Below, piece after piece: positions 53,227-64,000 of a stretch of DNA of 64,000 nucleotides. Where the stretch lies: NCBI GenBank assembly GCA_009363875.1, contig CM018690.1, positions 17,191,692-17,255,691 on the forward strand, read 5' to 3'. Below the pieces are notes generated by a model. That model was given only the letters and a program-made list of their open reading frames with translations. It had not been told where the DNA came from and did no database searches. Every line of letters begins with the position of its first letter. The stretch's first letter is position 1. The translations under genes were made by a program, and so were the position numbers. Source of the stretch: Mikania micrantha (lineage: Eukaryota > Streptophyta > Magnoliopsida > Asterales > Asteraceae).

Positions 53227-55661
53227 TGTAACAGCCGAAGATTTAGCACATTTGATCGCGCCAGAAACCCACGCTGAGTTGTAAATCGAAGTTATTACAG
53301 GATGATAGTACGCGAGAAGTGGTGAACGTGGGCGAAAACCGTGCGGGAAACGGAGTTACGGATTGTCCGGAATCGCGAAACGAAATTTATGTCGAAAAAC
53401 AGGTGAAAAAGGCCTGGGGCGGTACGCCCCAAGTCAAGCTCCAAACCCAGGCGGTGCGCGCGAAGCTTGAAGAAAAATATCTGGCGCACCTCCCTTGCGC
53501 AGTACGCGCCGGCTCCCTCTTTGGTCTGGTGCGATGCGCCCGGCGTCAGGAATTTCGACAAGTTGTTTAAAAATATCAGATTCATCATCATCATCATCAT
53601 AATCTCTATCTTGCTATCGACGACACCACCACCACCTTCGAAAATCTCATCATCCAACCCATAAAACTCGTGTTTTAAAGCTCTGGAACGTTTAGATTTC
53701 ATCCGGGAACGTTTATACGAGTCCAGATCATCTTTTTACCCGCAGAACTCCGTCTGGATAGGTAATGGTTCACTTAAACCTTCTAGATTGATAATGATTG
53801 ATTAAATCTTGTTCCTGAACGTAATGATATAGTTAGGGTTGTTGATTATTGCCTAGATGATGGCTAGGATTGATTTTAAATGACAAACTCGAACCGTTAA
53901 TGGGTAAATCCTTGTTTTGAGCCATTGTAATGCCCGGTTTGCATGGAATCATAACAATGGTTATAATGGTTTAAACCATGTGATTATGACACTGTAGGTG
54001 ATTAGCTTGATTAATCCTTGACATGCAACGTGAAATCCAGGTGTTTCAAACTAATCACAACCATTAACATACTCATTGGAATGGTTATCTGATGTTTATG
54101 ATAACAGGCAGATTAGTATGTTAAATATGGTTGTTAAACCTATTCTAATGCTATGTTGTGATATTTCATGATATCTGGATAATCAATACCAAGGATTGGT
54201 CATTTCTAAGCCATTAATCTGTCTAGGAACCTGTTTTAGCAGTTCAATCAACAACATTAACTATTTGATTAATCCAAGATTTATTCTGACTAATCAAGTG
54301 TGTTATCAACCTAATATCGGTTTGATGACTATCAAGGCAATGTCTTTGACATTGAACGTTTAGAAAGATTTAATCTGTAAGTTAAAGTATAGATAGCTAA
54401 TTAAACGTAAACCAATGCAGAGTTATACTGTTAGTACCAGTTACGAGGGATCTTGCTACAGTAAGACATCAAATGAGTTCTATGAGCCCTCTTTTACTGT
54501 TTTAACGTTTTAGGGCTGATGTGCATGCATGATAAATACCTTTGAAATGATTGTGAGTTCTTATAGCCCTGTTTTAAATGTTTTATCATTTTGGGCTGAT
54601 ATGCATGTTGTAAAGTTAGTGTATGAAAGTGATCTTAACCTGATTATGATCAGGTAAGGAATGTTTTCAGGAAAAGAATGTTTTCAAGTAAGAAATGTTT
54701 TCAAATGTAAATAATATTTTAAGTCTCAAATGTAGTTGAGAAGTAAATGATTTTAAGAGTCTCTTAGGAGACGTAACGAATGTTTGAATTCTCAACCGAG
54801 GTTGAGAAGGAAATGATTTTTAAAGACATCGACCGAGGTCGAGAATGAAATGTGATATTGAAGTCCCGGCTGCGGTTGGGCTAGACTTGAGCACTGCGGT
54901 GCGAAAGACCGTGTATGATATGATGGTTTAAATGATTTAAACCATGTTATGTATGAATGATGTATGTTAAGAAATCTTGTACCGGTATGAGCCGTCAATT
55001 TCGATTGATGGTTTAAGAAGTCCTGTGAACGAACAGGCAGAAGTCCTGTGCAAGAACAGGCCTGCCGACTGTGTGTCGCCAGTTAAGGAAATCTTATGCA
55101 TGTATAAGTTATCAACTTCGGGTTGGTAGTTTAAGAAGTCTTGTGCAAGCATGTTGACTTCGGTCAACAGGACAGGCTACATTTATGCACCGTAAGATTG
55201 ATGTTATGATGTCATGCATGTTATGTATATGAAATGTTTTATGTTCAGTATGATTGAGACTGTTGATTTCGGTCAGCAGTAAGTTATGATGCTATGTATG
55301 TTATGACTTATGTTATGTTATTTAAAGATATGAATGAGTAAAGATTTTTATGAAATGTTAACTTAGAACTCACCAGAGAAAGCTGACTTGTTTTAGCATG
55401 CATATCAGGTTGAATGGTATTGAGAAAGAATAGCAGGAAGGCTCGAGGCATACCCTGAAGACTACCCTGGCATAATCTGGCATGAACTGGCTATGTATAA
55501 AACCATAGAGTGTGGGCTATGTTTAACGGTTGTATAATATGTGTGCCATGTTTTATGTAATCACCTAAAATTCCGCTGACATAGTAATGTAAATTTGGGT
55601 TAAGGACTATGGGTTTTGATGTTTGCCAACCGAGGGGACTCCCGGGATTCGGGGCCTCAGA
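53227..55661 (+). repeat. 5' LTR of element 5 (2435 bp)
   Basis: Starts TGTAACAGCCGAAGATTTAG, as element 4 starts TGTAACACCCGAAAATTTAG. A GC-rich palindrome stretch (GGGGCGGTACGCCCC and GCGCGC runs) lies at about 53415-53535. A hairpin-rich stretch runs from about 54720 to 55290. The 3' LTR is beyond the window, so the age cannot be estimated. Confidence 0.85.
54725..55290 (+). repeat. Hairpin-rich stretch in LTR of element 5
   Basis: A series of short inverted repeats: CTCAA/TTGAG, GTCTC/GAGAC, TCTCAAC/GTTGAGA with a CGAG loop, CGAC/GTCG with a CGAG loop, GCAC/GTGC, CCTGT/ACAGG twice, TTGAC/GTCAA with a TTCG loop, TCAA/TTGA and CTTATA/TATAAG. It occupies the same part of the LTR as the element 4 array but is less regular and shares few stem sequences. 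Confidence 0.6.
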
Positions 55662-55664
55662 AGT

Positions 55665-55677
55665 TGGTATCAGAGCC
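55665..55677 (+). promoter_or_regulatory. Primer binding site (tRNA-iMet), element 5
   Basis: TGGTATCAGAGCC, three bases after the LTR end. About 315 bp of leader without an ORF follow before gag. Confidence 0.93.
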
Positions 55678-55992
55678 ATAGTTTGAGAGATCCGGACATC
55701 CCTAATGCCTGGACTTAAACTGAAAATGGGACAGAAGGATATGAATGCCAGTCAAGGGTAGTTTGATGCCATGAGCTGAATGTTATGTATGAGTTAAGAC
55801 GTAGGTACAAAGTTAGAAAGATAGTTAGTACTATGCACGTTGGGGGTGATGGGATGGGAAACATTTAGAGCCTATGAGTTGGGTAAATGGTTAATAACAC
55901 CTGATCAACGTCATTAACGATTTACAAAGCTTATTTCGTGCTAAACTGATCCTGTACTTACTCATCAATTGTTGCATTCTGTAGGTAGTCAG

Positions 55993-57923
55993 ATGGCTGG
56001 ACAAAGGGGTAGACCACGTAAGCAATCACAGGAACCTGAAGAACCGCGTATCGAGATCGAAGAACCGATCATTGAGGAAGAAGAGTACGAGGAATGGTCA
56101 GAAGAGGAGCCAGAGTTCACACTTGAGCCTGTGGTGGTGAAAGCCATTTCTGATGAGGTCTCCAAAGTTTTGGATGATAAGCTACCAGCTTTGATTACAA
56201 AAATACTGAAGGATACCTTGAAAGATAAGTTTGAAGGAACTAAGGAGAGCACTAAAGAAGATGAAGTTGTGATCACCGGGGCTAAGAACGGTGATTCTAT
56301 GTCAGAGAAACGGAAGGGTTGTGATTACAAGGCCTTCAAAGGATGCAGTCCACCCTCCTTTGATGGTAAGAAGGATGCCGTGGCCACCTGCCACTGGGTT
56401 TCGGCTATGGAGGCGGTGATCGCTATCAGTGAATGTCGGGAAGACCAAGCTGTGAAATTTGCAGCTCATTCATTTACTGAAGAAGCTCTACATTGGTGGA
56501 ACACTATCAAGCAGTCAAAGACCATTACTGATGTTGAAGGCTTGAAATGGGAAGACTTGAAGGAATTAGTTATGAAACACTTTTGTCCGAAGAATAAATT
56601 GATAAAATTGAGCGTGAATTCCTGACATTGAAAGCTGGACGTATGAATCATCGGCAATACACTTCAAAATTCAATGAAATGTCAAGATTGGTTCCTCATT
56701 TGGTAAGCACGGAGGAACGCAGACTGAAGTTATATGTGGAGGGGTTACCAACTAAAGTCCGAACACATGTGAAGGCGCATGCTCCTAGAACATTTGAATC
56801 AGCCGTATAAATTAGCGTCATTGTCTGGGATGATGTTGTTGAAGCTGAACCAACAAAGGAGGAACCGAAGCAAAAGTGGTCATCTAAATTTAAAAGACAC
56901 AGAAATGAGAAATCAGGACCTCCTATGAAAAGGCTTAGAACGGAAGAATTTGAAACATGCTCTAAGTGTGGAAGGAAACATGAAGGAGAATGTCGTACGA
57001 GGACTACTTTGTGCTACCGTTGTGGAAAGACTGGACATTTCTCTTATGATTGCCCGAGTGGGCCGAAGTGTTACAATTGTGGTGAATTCGGTCACGTGAG
57101 CAAGAATTGCTTTAAACCGAAGGCAATAACTACTGAATCTACCAAACCTGAAAGTAGCAAGGGAGGGGAGAAGCAAAAGGCAAAAGCTCGTGCCTTTACT
57201 ATGACTAAAGATCAGGCAGCCAAAGATCCTGATGTGGTGACAGGTACATTCTTGATTAATGATATCCCTGCTTCCGTGCTATTTGATTCTGGTGCAAATA
57301 TGAGCTTTGTGGCTATTGCTTTCTGTGATAAACTGTGTGCAAATGTTAAAAAGATAGAACATGCCTTTAACATAGAAACTGCAATTGGTAAATCAACTAG
57401 AGTAACGGAGTCCATTGATGATGATTGTTACATTGAAATAGAAGGCCATAGATTCCCTGTTAAGTTGTTTTTGGTTATGCTAGAAGGTTTTGATGTAGTC
57501 TTGGGCATGGATTGGTTGGCCAAATATAAGGCTAACATTGTTTGCCGACGAAATATGATTGTCTTAACGACTCTTAATGGGAGTTCAGTAACGGTTTACG
57601 GGGATAAAGTGTTCAACGTGCCTAAAGTCATTTCAATGATTAAGGCAAGTGAATTTATGAGGCGAGGGTGTGGGGCTTATCTGGCCTATGTTATTGATAA
57701 AGAATCTAAGCTAAAAGAATTGGAAGACGTACCCGTGGTGTGTAACTTTCCTGATGTATTTCCTGAGGATTTGCCAGGAATTCCACCTGATCGGGAAATC
57801 GAATTCCAAATTGATGTTGTGCCAGGAGCTCAACCTGTCGCCAAGGCACCGTACCGTCTGGCTCCAACAGAGATGAAAGAATTAATGACCCAACTACAAG
57901 ACCTTCTAGACAAAGGTTTTATA
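55993..57923 (+). pseudogene. gag-protease-RT (5' part) of element 5
   Basis: Starts at the ATG at 55993 (MAGQRGRPRKQSQEP...). The capsid region matches element 4 gag (CHWVSAMEAVIAISEC, EEALHWWN). Near 56601 one G is missing (element 4 has Asn-Glu-Leu-Asp), shifting the frame. In the new frame a TAA at about 56808 stands where a Glu codon is expected. After that the frame is open through CCHC knuckles (CYRCGKTGHFSYDC, CYNCGEFGHVSKNC), protease with FDSGAN, VLGMDWLAKYKANIV, and the N-terminal RT segment up to LLDKGFI. It is cut there at 57923 by the inserted LTR. Confidence 0.9.
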
Positions 57924-58902
57924 TGTCACACCCCGGGCCAGCGGGAACGGATCGGGTTTTCCCGTCGGGCGGAAGGTTCCCAGAGCGCGATATCTTTGAG
58001 TGATAATCAAATGATCAGATTGTTTACATAACACATGATAAATAAATGAGAAATTTCTAACACATCCATGATATAGAATTACAAGATTAAATTACACAGT
58101 ATCGTTCATAATTTAATTAAGTAAATCTACCAAAAAGAATCAATGTAACTATATCTTGTATATGTACAAGATATACAAAAGATGATTCATGTTCTTGTTC
58201 CCAAAAGCATGCAACACAAAATAAAGCTAGGTCTTCTAAAAGTCCACTAGCTAAATCCTTGCATGTATGTATCTACACCTGTTCATCACCTGAGAAAACA
58301 TGTATTTAAACAAAGTCAACACTAGGTTGGTGAGTTCATAAGTAAGTTAATGTAAAACCTCGATTCATTCACATGCACATTCACAAAGATAATATGTTAC
58401 TTGTATGATTGTCGGTTTCACTTGTTCATCCAATGGCTCCTCAATGGTTATAGTCACAAGTACTATATCATCCTAGTAGTGTTACTTATATATAGGGCAT
58501 ATGTAAGGGAACTAAGCCCTAGCCAACATCCCACCACAACACCACTAGAACTCCACACTACTTGTAATACAACTATTGATTCCCACTCTCAATTCACATG
58601 TTTATCTCTTCCTTGATCACCTGTGTTCTCATGTATAGAATACTAATATGATAACGTTGCAATTATCAAACCGAAGTATTGATAACCAATATATGTGTTA
58701 AGGATGTTAGATTTATTCAATCTGTTCCTTGAATTATTCTATAGTTGTGGGGTTAACTGTTGTTTCACTTCTAAATATTAAAAGTGTTAGTTAACTATTT
58801 GTAATGTAATCTCAATGCAACGTATAGAGCCCAAATGAAATTCATTGTAATCCTCACGTAATCAGATTACAATGCATTTCATTCACCTCTATTCCGCCGT
58901 GT

Positions 58903-59373
58903 GATCCCAAAGTCTCCATGTGGGATTGTCCTCATGTAATTAACAAAGTTGAATAAGAACTTGTCTTATTACATTATGTTAATTATGTGTAAATGATAAG
59001 AATCCCATGAAGTTACGTTATCATGATCATCATTTACTGTAATCCATTTGATCCCAAAGCCTCAATGTGGGATTGTTCTCGTATGATTAACAAAGTCGAA
59101 TAAGAACTTGTCTTATTACATCATGTTAATTATGTGTAAATGATAAGAATCCCATGAAGTTACATTATCATGATCATCATTTACTGAAATCCATGTGATC
59201 CCAAAGCCTCAATGTGGGATTGTTCTCGTGTGATTAACAAAGTCGAATAAGAACTTGTCTTATTACATCGTGTTAATTATGTGTAAATGATAAGAATCCC
59301 ATGAAGTTACGTTATCATGATCATCATTTACTGTAATACATGTGATCCCAAAGCCTCAATGTGGGATTGTTCT
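58903..59373. repeat. 147-bp tandem repeat in element 6
   Basis: Units beginning GATCCCAAAG start at 58903, 59050, 59197 and 59344: three complete copies with exactly 147-bp steps and a partial fourth of about 30 bp. Units 2 and 3 are almost identical; unit 1 differs at several sites. Each has CCCATGAAGTTAC and TTATCATGATCATCATTTAC. Confidence 0.93.
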
Positions 59374-60214
59374 CGTTGTCTGTTTATGTGTAAACTGTCT
59401 AAATGTTTGCTCATGTGGAAATAACTAAGTGTTATAAGGTATAATCTTACAACTATGTTATTCTAATGTGTTGATGATTAAGAATTTATATTATTATAAT
59501 CATCTGAGTTTCCCTGTTATCTCATAATCATACAAGCATGCATACAATGATAAGCGATAATAAGCAATTTGATATTATCAAAATCAAAGTATAAATAACA
59601 TGTTAAGCAAAACTTTTAAATAATTAAAAGTAAACATGTTTCTCAGCCCCGAGAGTTAAAATCAGTAAAGATTAAAGAAAAAGGGGCATATGAACTCACC
59701 TTATATATGAAGTGGTTGACTTAGCTTAAAAAAAGAAATGCGCACGCTCTTGATTGTACTTTGTTGAATATTCACGTTCCTGTATTGATTTCATGTGATT
59801 GTAATCTTATAAGTATCGATCATATAGTTTTGTGCGCGTGCATGTGTTAACCCTATAGTCGGTTAATCCATCTTAGGTCTCGGTCTTCACTCGGCCCTTG
59901 TCTAGTAGTCATGACTTACTAACACTTAGCCATTTAATAATTATGTTATTCACTTACAATCCATGACTCTTGTAACCCACTCTAGTATTTACTTAGCTTT
60001 GAATTTAGAAATTCCATCATTGCTGTTGATATATATAAAGTATATTTAATTTGTTACATGATCATCAATTAACCATGCAACATCCATGAAAATGTCAAGT
60101 TTTCTTCTTGATAATGCATTAAAACTAACCTTTATTATCATTGAAACAATTAGATCATAACCCCACGCCTTTTATCTTTAATTGTTTAATTCCGTAAATT
60201 TGTTAACCTTTAAA

Positions 60215-60530
60215 CCATGTGGGCCTAAGTCACTAGCATGTTGGGCCGAATTGGGCTAAAAGGAATGGGCTGTTTCATGATGCAACACCACAACTCAGGT
60301 GGGCCAAAAATGGTTGGGTCTGATATTAGTCTGTTGGGCCGGCGCATGGGCCACTGTTGACAATGGGCCAAAACCATTTATTGGGCTGATAGTATACTTG
60401 GGCCGAGAAGGATAGGTTATGGGCCTGTTGGGTCCATTTAATTGGACCGAGATAGTTTAATTTGGGCCGAAGAAGGTGAAATAGGCCTTAGAAGTTTTGT
60501 GGGCCGAACAAGTCAAAGTATGCTGGATTT
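60215..60530. repeat. TGGGCC motif cluster in element 6
   Basis: About a dozen TGGGCC or TGGGCT occurrences in about 300 bp, irregularly spaced. TGGGCC is the site II / TCP-type promoter core. A similar cluster exists in the LTR of element 2. Confidence 0.65.
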
Positions 60531-60684
60531 TGTTGATAATGTATGAGCCAATGAGAATGTGGTCCATTATGCATGTGGGCCATTAACTGTTTGGCCAAAG
60601 GATGTTCGTGGGCTGCCAGCAAAAAAAAAATGGACCAAGGCAAGAACTATACCGAAGCCCATGTTGTTCGGCAATCCTGTAAAG

Positions 60685-61135
60685 CAAGCTAGGGTTCGAC
60701 TATGGCTTTCAACAACCATGCAAGGTTCATCACCAGAAGTTAGTTCATGGGTCTAAGGTTAGGCAATGTTTAGGAGTTTTCATGCATTAGGGTTCGGCTC
60801 CTAAAGCTCTGCCTGGGTTCGTGAAACAGGAAGCAAGATTCAGCTATGGTCGAGGGTTCGTCTGGCCTGCTTCACTGAGAATGGTTCGGTTAGGTTCGTC
60901 TGGTCATGCAGGTTCGTCTCCTAGATCTGTATAAGGTTCGTGTGAAAAGGCTCGGTAATGATAGCAGCTAGGGTTCGGGACCTGTAGAAGGTTCGGCCAA
61001 GGTGACCCTCGACACACACAGAGGTTCGTGGCTGTGTTGCCATCCCCCAACCCCACGCCATTATCACTAGCTTCATCAACACACCGAACCCAGCTGTCCC
61101 TCATGCGAGCAAGACCTTTTGTGGACGTAGGGTTC
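60685..61135. repeat. GGTTCG motif cluster in element 6
   Basis: At least eleven copies of GGTTCG(T/G), often as AGGGTTCG or AGGTTCGTC, spaced 15-60 bases apart. No longer repeat unit is evident. Confidence 0.6.
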
Positions 61136-61447
61136 AAAGTAATAGAAGATCGGCCGTTTAAAGGGTTTTGGGTAGTCTAGGACGGAAGAAAACCCTAATT
61201 TCGTGGACTTTCACAGCATCATACCTCGATTTTGAGTGGGTAACTTTCTAGATCTGCTGTACTTCTATGTAGAGCTTGTCGAGGGCTTCGCGTGGGCGCA
61301 AGAATCACCGAAATTGGTTAAGAAACGAGAAAGTTATGAAGCTTGGAAGTTCAACAATGGTGGTATTTTTTTCTAGAGAGAGAAAACCGGGAATGGTGAA
61401 GTAGGGAGAGAGTGAAAGTGGTGAAATGATAAAATGAGCTTTATTTA

Positions 61448-61460
61448 GGGTTTTTATACC
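61448..61460 (-). promoter_or_regulatory. TATA box in element 6
   Basis: Minus strand GGTATAAAAACCC, a strong plant TATA box about 770 bases from the LTR start. The CGCGTAAC-CGAAAA-GTTACGCG hairpin (61508-61529) lies about 50 bases upstream in the sense direction. Confidence 0.5.
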
Positions 61461-62226
61461 CCGTGTGGTATTCGGGTCCGTTTCGGTTGCACGGTTCGCT
61501 ATTTCGTCGCGTAACCGAAAAGTTACGCGTAATTAATAATAATAAATACAAGAATGTTATTTAAATTAATTGATGAGTTTCAAAATTGTAAAATTTTAAA
61601 TATTTTATTTTATTAAATTTATTATCATTTCGTGTCGTGTTTCGTTTTTGTTTCGTCAAATCGCGTCACCATCGCGCGTATTCGTTCGAATCGTCATTCG
61701 AACGAACACGACGATGATTTTGCTTTCTGACTTTTGTTTTCTACTTTCCAGTCATCATTTCAGAACGTTAAACTCACAGATATGTTTGTGTGAATCGTCA
61801 CGCACGCAAACTCACTGTCAGTTCGTTATTCTGAAACGACACTGTGTTATTGTTTGAATTGTGTTTCCTCACTGTCGGACTCAACTAAACATCATGTTAT
61901 CACATTGTTTTCACCTTGAAATGTCGGCCATCTGATTCCTGTCATCTATGGATATCAGATCGCAACCGATTTGTTTCTGTTGTTTACTTGAACACTGTTG
62001 TTTCTCATTATTTGTTGTGTTAATTGTACTTAAGTTTTCACTTAAATACACACAAATAAAGTATCAAATGTACGTTGTACTTAATGTATCCAAGTTTACA
62101 CGAATACGTACAACGATTTTTTGTATTTACAAATCTGTTAATACAAACACATATGTACACATAGTTACTGTATGCAAGTACACGCACCGTACGGACTTGC
62201 CGGCCGGTCAGGTACTAGTTGTCACA

Positions 62227-64000
62227 TTATACGACCAAGTGTGTCACCTTGGGGTGCACCAGTGTTGTTTGTCAAGAAAAAAGACGGAAGCATGAGAATG
62301 TGCATTGATTATAGGGAATTGAACAAGCTTACGATAAAGAACAAGTATCCGTTACCAAGAATTGATGATTTATTTGACCAATTGCAAGGGGCAAGTTGGT
62401 TTTCTAAAATCGATCTCAGATCAGGGTATCATCAACTAAAGGTAAGAGAGCAAGACATTCCAAAGACAGCATTTCGCACACGTTATGGACATTATGAGTT
62501 CCTTGTAATGTCTTTTGGGTTGACTAACGCTCCTACAGCGTTTATGGATTTGATGAATCGGGTGTGTAGACCCATGCTAGACCGATCAGTGATTGTGTTC
62601 ATTGACGACATCTTAATATACTCAAAGAGTGAAGGTGATCATGCGTGTCATCTTCGGGAAGTACTTGAAATGCTAAGAAGAGAAAAGTTGTATGCCAAGT
62701 TCTCCAAATGTGCCTTTTGGTTACGAGAAGTGCAGTTCCTAGGTCATATTATTAGCCCAGAAGGCATAATGGTGGACCCAGCTAAAATAGAAGCAGTAAT
62801 GAAATGGAATCCTTCGAAAACACCAACGGAAGTACGTAGCTTTCTCGGTTTAGCAGGTTATTACAGAAGATTTATTCAGGATTTTTCTAGAATTGCTACA
62901 CCGTTGACAAAATTGACAAGGAAAGAAGTAAAATATGATTGGGGTCCAATTCAGGTCCAAGCTTTTGAAGAACTAAAGAAGAGGTTAACCGAAGCTCCTA
63001 TTTTAGCATTACCGGATGGTAATGAAGACATGGTTGTATACTCAGATGCGTCTTATTTGGGCTTGGGTTGTGTACTTATGCAAAGGGGAAAGGTAATAGC
63101 ATATGCCTCAAGACAATTGAAAAACCACGAGGCTAATTATCCAACTCATGATTTGGAATTGGCTGCTGTGGTATTTGCGTTAAAAATTTGGAGGCATTAT
63201 CTATATGGAGTGAAATGTACAATCTACACAGATCACAAGAGTTTAAAATACTTTTTTGAATAGAAGGACTTGAATATGAGACAACGAAGATGGCTTGAAC
63301 TGCTCAAAGATTATGACTGAGATTTTGTATCACCCGGGCAAGGCCAATGTTGTGGCTGATGCTCTAAGCCGCAAGACAGAACACCCTGCTATACGGATTA
63401 AGTCTTACAGTTTGGTGATAACACCAGATTTCCTGAATGAACTCAAAGATGCACAGAAGGAAGGACTAAAAGAAGAAAATGTTGGATTTGAATGAATCTT
63501 TGGTCAAGCTAAAAATTTAGAAGAAAATGATTTTGGTGTTAAGATCTGATTTGGTCGAATGTGGGTTCCATGAAACGGGGACATCAGGTCAAGGATTCTA
63601 GACGAAGCACATAAGTCACGCTACTCTATACATCCTAGTGCAACGAAAATGTATCAAGACCTCCGAAAAGATTACTGGTGGCCAGGTATGAAGTTTAATG
63701 TAATGCAGTACGTAAACAAATGTTTGACATGTGCGCAAGTAAAAGCTGAACATCAGAAACCTTATGGTTATGTGCAACCTCTAGAAGTCCCAGAATGGAA
63801 GTGGGAACACATCACCATGGATTTTATTACCAAGTTGCCTCTCACGGCGAAACGTCATGATACTATTTGGGTGATTGTAGACCGATTAATGAAAAGTGCT
63901 CATTTCTTGCCTATACGTGAGACTTATACATCAGAGAAATTGTCCGAATTATTCGTGAAAGAAATAATTACAAGACATGGAGTTCCAGTTTCTATAGTGT
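62227..64000 (+). pseudogene. RT (3' part), RNase H and integrase of element 5
   Basis: Continues the RT after the insertion (RPSVSPWGAPVLFVKKKDG, after the TSD). It runs through MCIDYREL, KIDLRSGYHQL, FIDDILIYS, then RNase H with YSDASYLGLGC and TDHKSL. A TAG at 63261-63263 stands where element 3 has a Gln codon (FDQKELN). Near 63317 the frame shifts before YHPGKANVVADALSRK. A TGA at about 63493 and further stops follow. The integrase zinc region (HKSRYSIHPSATKM ... CLTCAQVK) and the start of the core (MDFITKLP, DTIWVIVDR) reach the window end. Confidence 0.9.

Larger units (their letters stand above)
57924..62226 (-). mobile_element. Element 6: probable solo LTR, 4303 bp
   Basis: Inserted in the RT of element 5 with a perfect 5-bp TSD TTATA (57919-57923 and 62227-62231). 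Ends are TGTCACACCCCGGGCC and TAGTTGTCACA, the same TGTCACACC / TGTCACA pattern as LTRs of elements 1-3. There are no internal direct repeats marking two LTRs, no PBS next to a terminus and no gag or pol. It has LTR-like content: a TATA box (GGTATAAAAACC on the minus strand), a GCGTAAC palindrome upstream of it, and tandem repeats. Orientation is inferred from these. Unequal recombination between two LTRs is the usual origin. Confidence 0.78.
53227..64000 (+). mobile_element. Element 5: decayed Ty3/gypsy element, runs off window
   Basis: Plus-strand order: 5' LTR (53227-55661), PBS, gag, protease, RT split by a 4.3-kb insertion (57924-62226), RNase H remnant, then integrase to the window end. 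Gag, RT and LTR layout make it a relative of element 4. Several stops and frameshifts are spread along gag and pol, so it is older than element 4. The LTR end here is ...CCTCAGA rather than CCTCACA, a probable point mutation in the terminal CA. Confidence 0.92.

Noticed and set aside
58903..59373. Centromeric satellite
   Set aside because: Only about three units, confined to a single LTR.

Overview
The window is plant nuclear DNA, from a eudicot. A spliced condensin-II gene, plant-type tRNA-iMet primer binding sites, PIF/Harbinger, hAT and Helitron remnants, and chromodomain-type Ty3/gypsy elements with long LTRs all point this way. The mix of elements would fit an Asteraceae genome, but that is inference and no species can be named. 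Only one ordinary host gene is visible, a condensin-2 subunit G2 (CAP-G2) gene at 47171-51041 on the + strand. Nearly everything else is mobile DNA.

Left and centre (1-39406). Element 1 is a minus-strand Ty3/gypsy element cut by the window start: gag, an extra upstream ORF, PBS and 5' LTR, 1-3985. A decayed Helitron seems to run from about 5587 to 39406 and holds a set of insertions nested like Russian dolls. Element 2 (6912-38894) sits in the Helitron with target-site duplication (TSD) TGTGT. Element 3 (17466-37727) sits in the 5' LTR of element 2 with TSD GATGC. Element 4 (26163-35230) sits in the 5' LTR of element 3 with TSD GGAAA. LTR divergence falls in the same order: about ten differences in element 2, about nine in element 3, none seen in element 4. 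Elements 1-3 share an unusual layout: LTR, PBS, a small acidic coiled-coil ORF (called ORF-X here), gag, then pol with a chromodomain-like C-terminus.

Right (39407-64000). A PIF/Harbinger element (40534-42355) lies inside a hAT-like MITE (40065-42468). Then come an old retroelement relic, a 260-bp hAT-like MITE, and a roughly 1-kb foldback element with its own nested MITE that ends 277 bp before the CAP-G2 start codon. After CAP-G2 and a gene-poor gap, element 5 (from 53227 past the window end, + strand) is a decayed relative of element 4. Its reverse transcriptase is split by a 4.3-kb LTR-like insertion that appears to be a solo LTR (57924-62226, TSD TTATA).

Most notable signals: the conserved ORF-X upstream of gag, with a SUMO-interaction-like motif in one copy; an 80-bp GT-AG insertion in the gag of element 3 whose removal exactly joins the reading frames; an array of short LTR hairpins whose stems co-vary, alternating with U1-complementary motifs; and a very young element 4 whose own pol is plainly dead.
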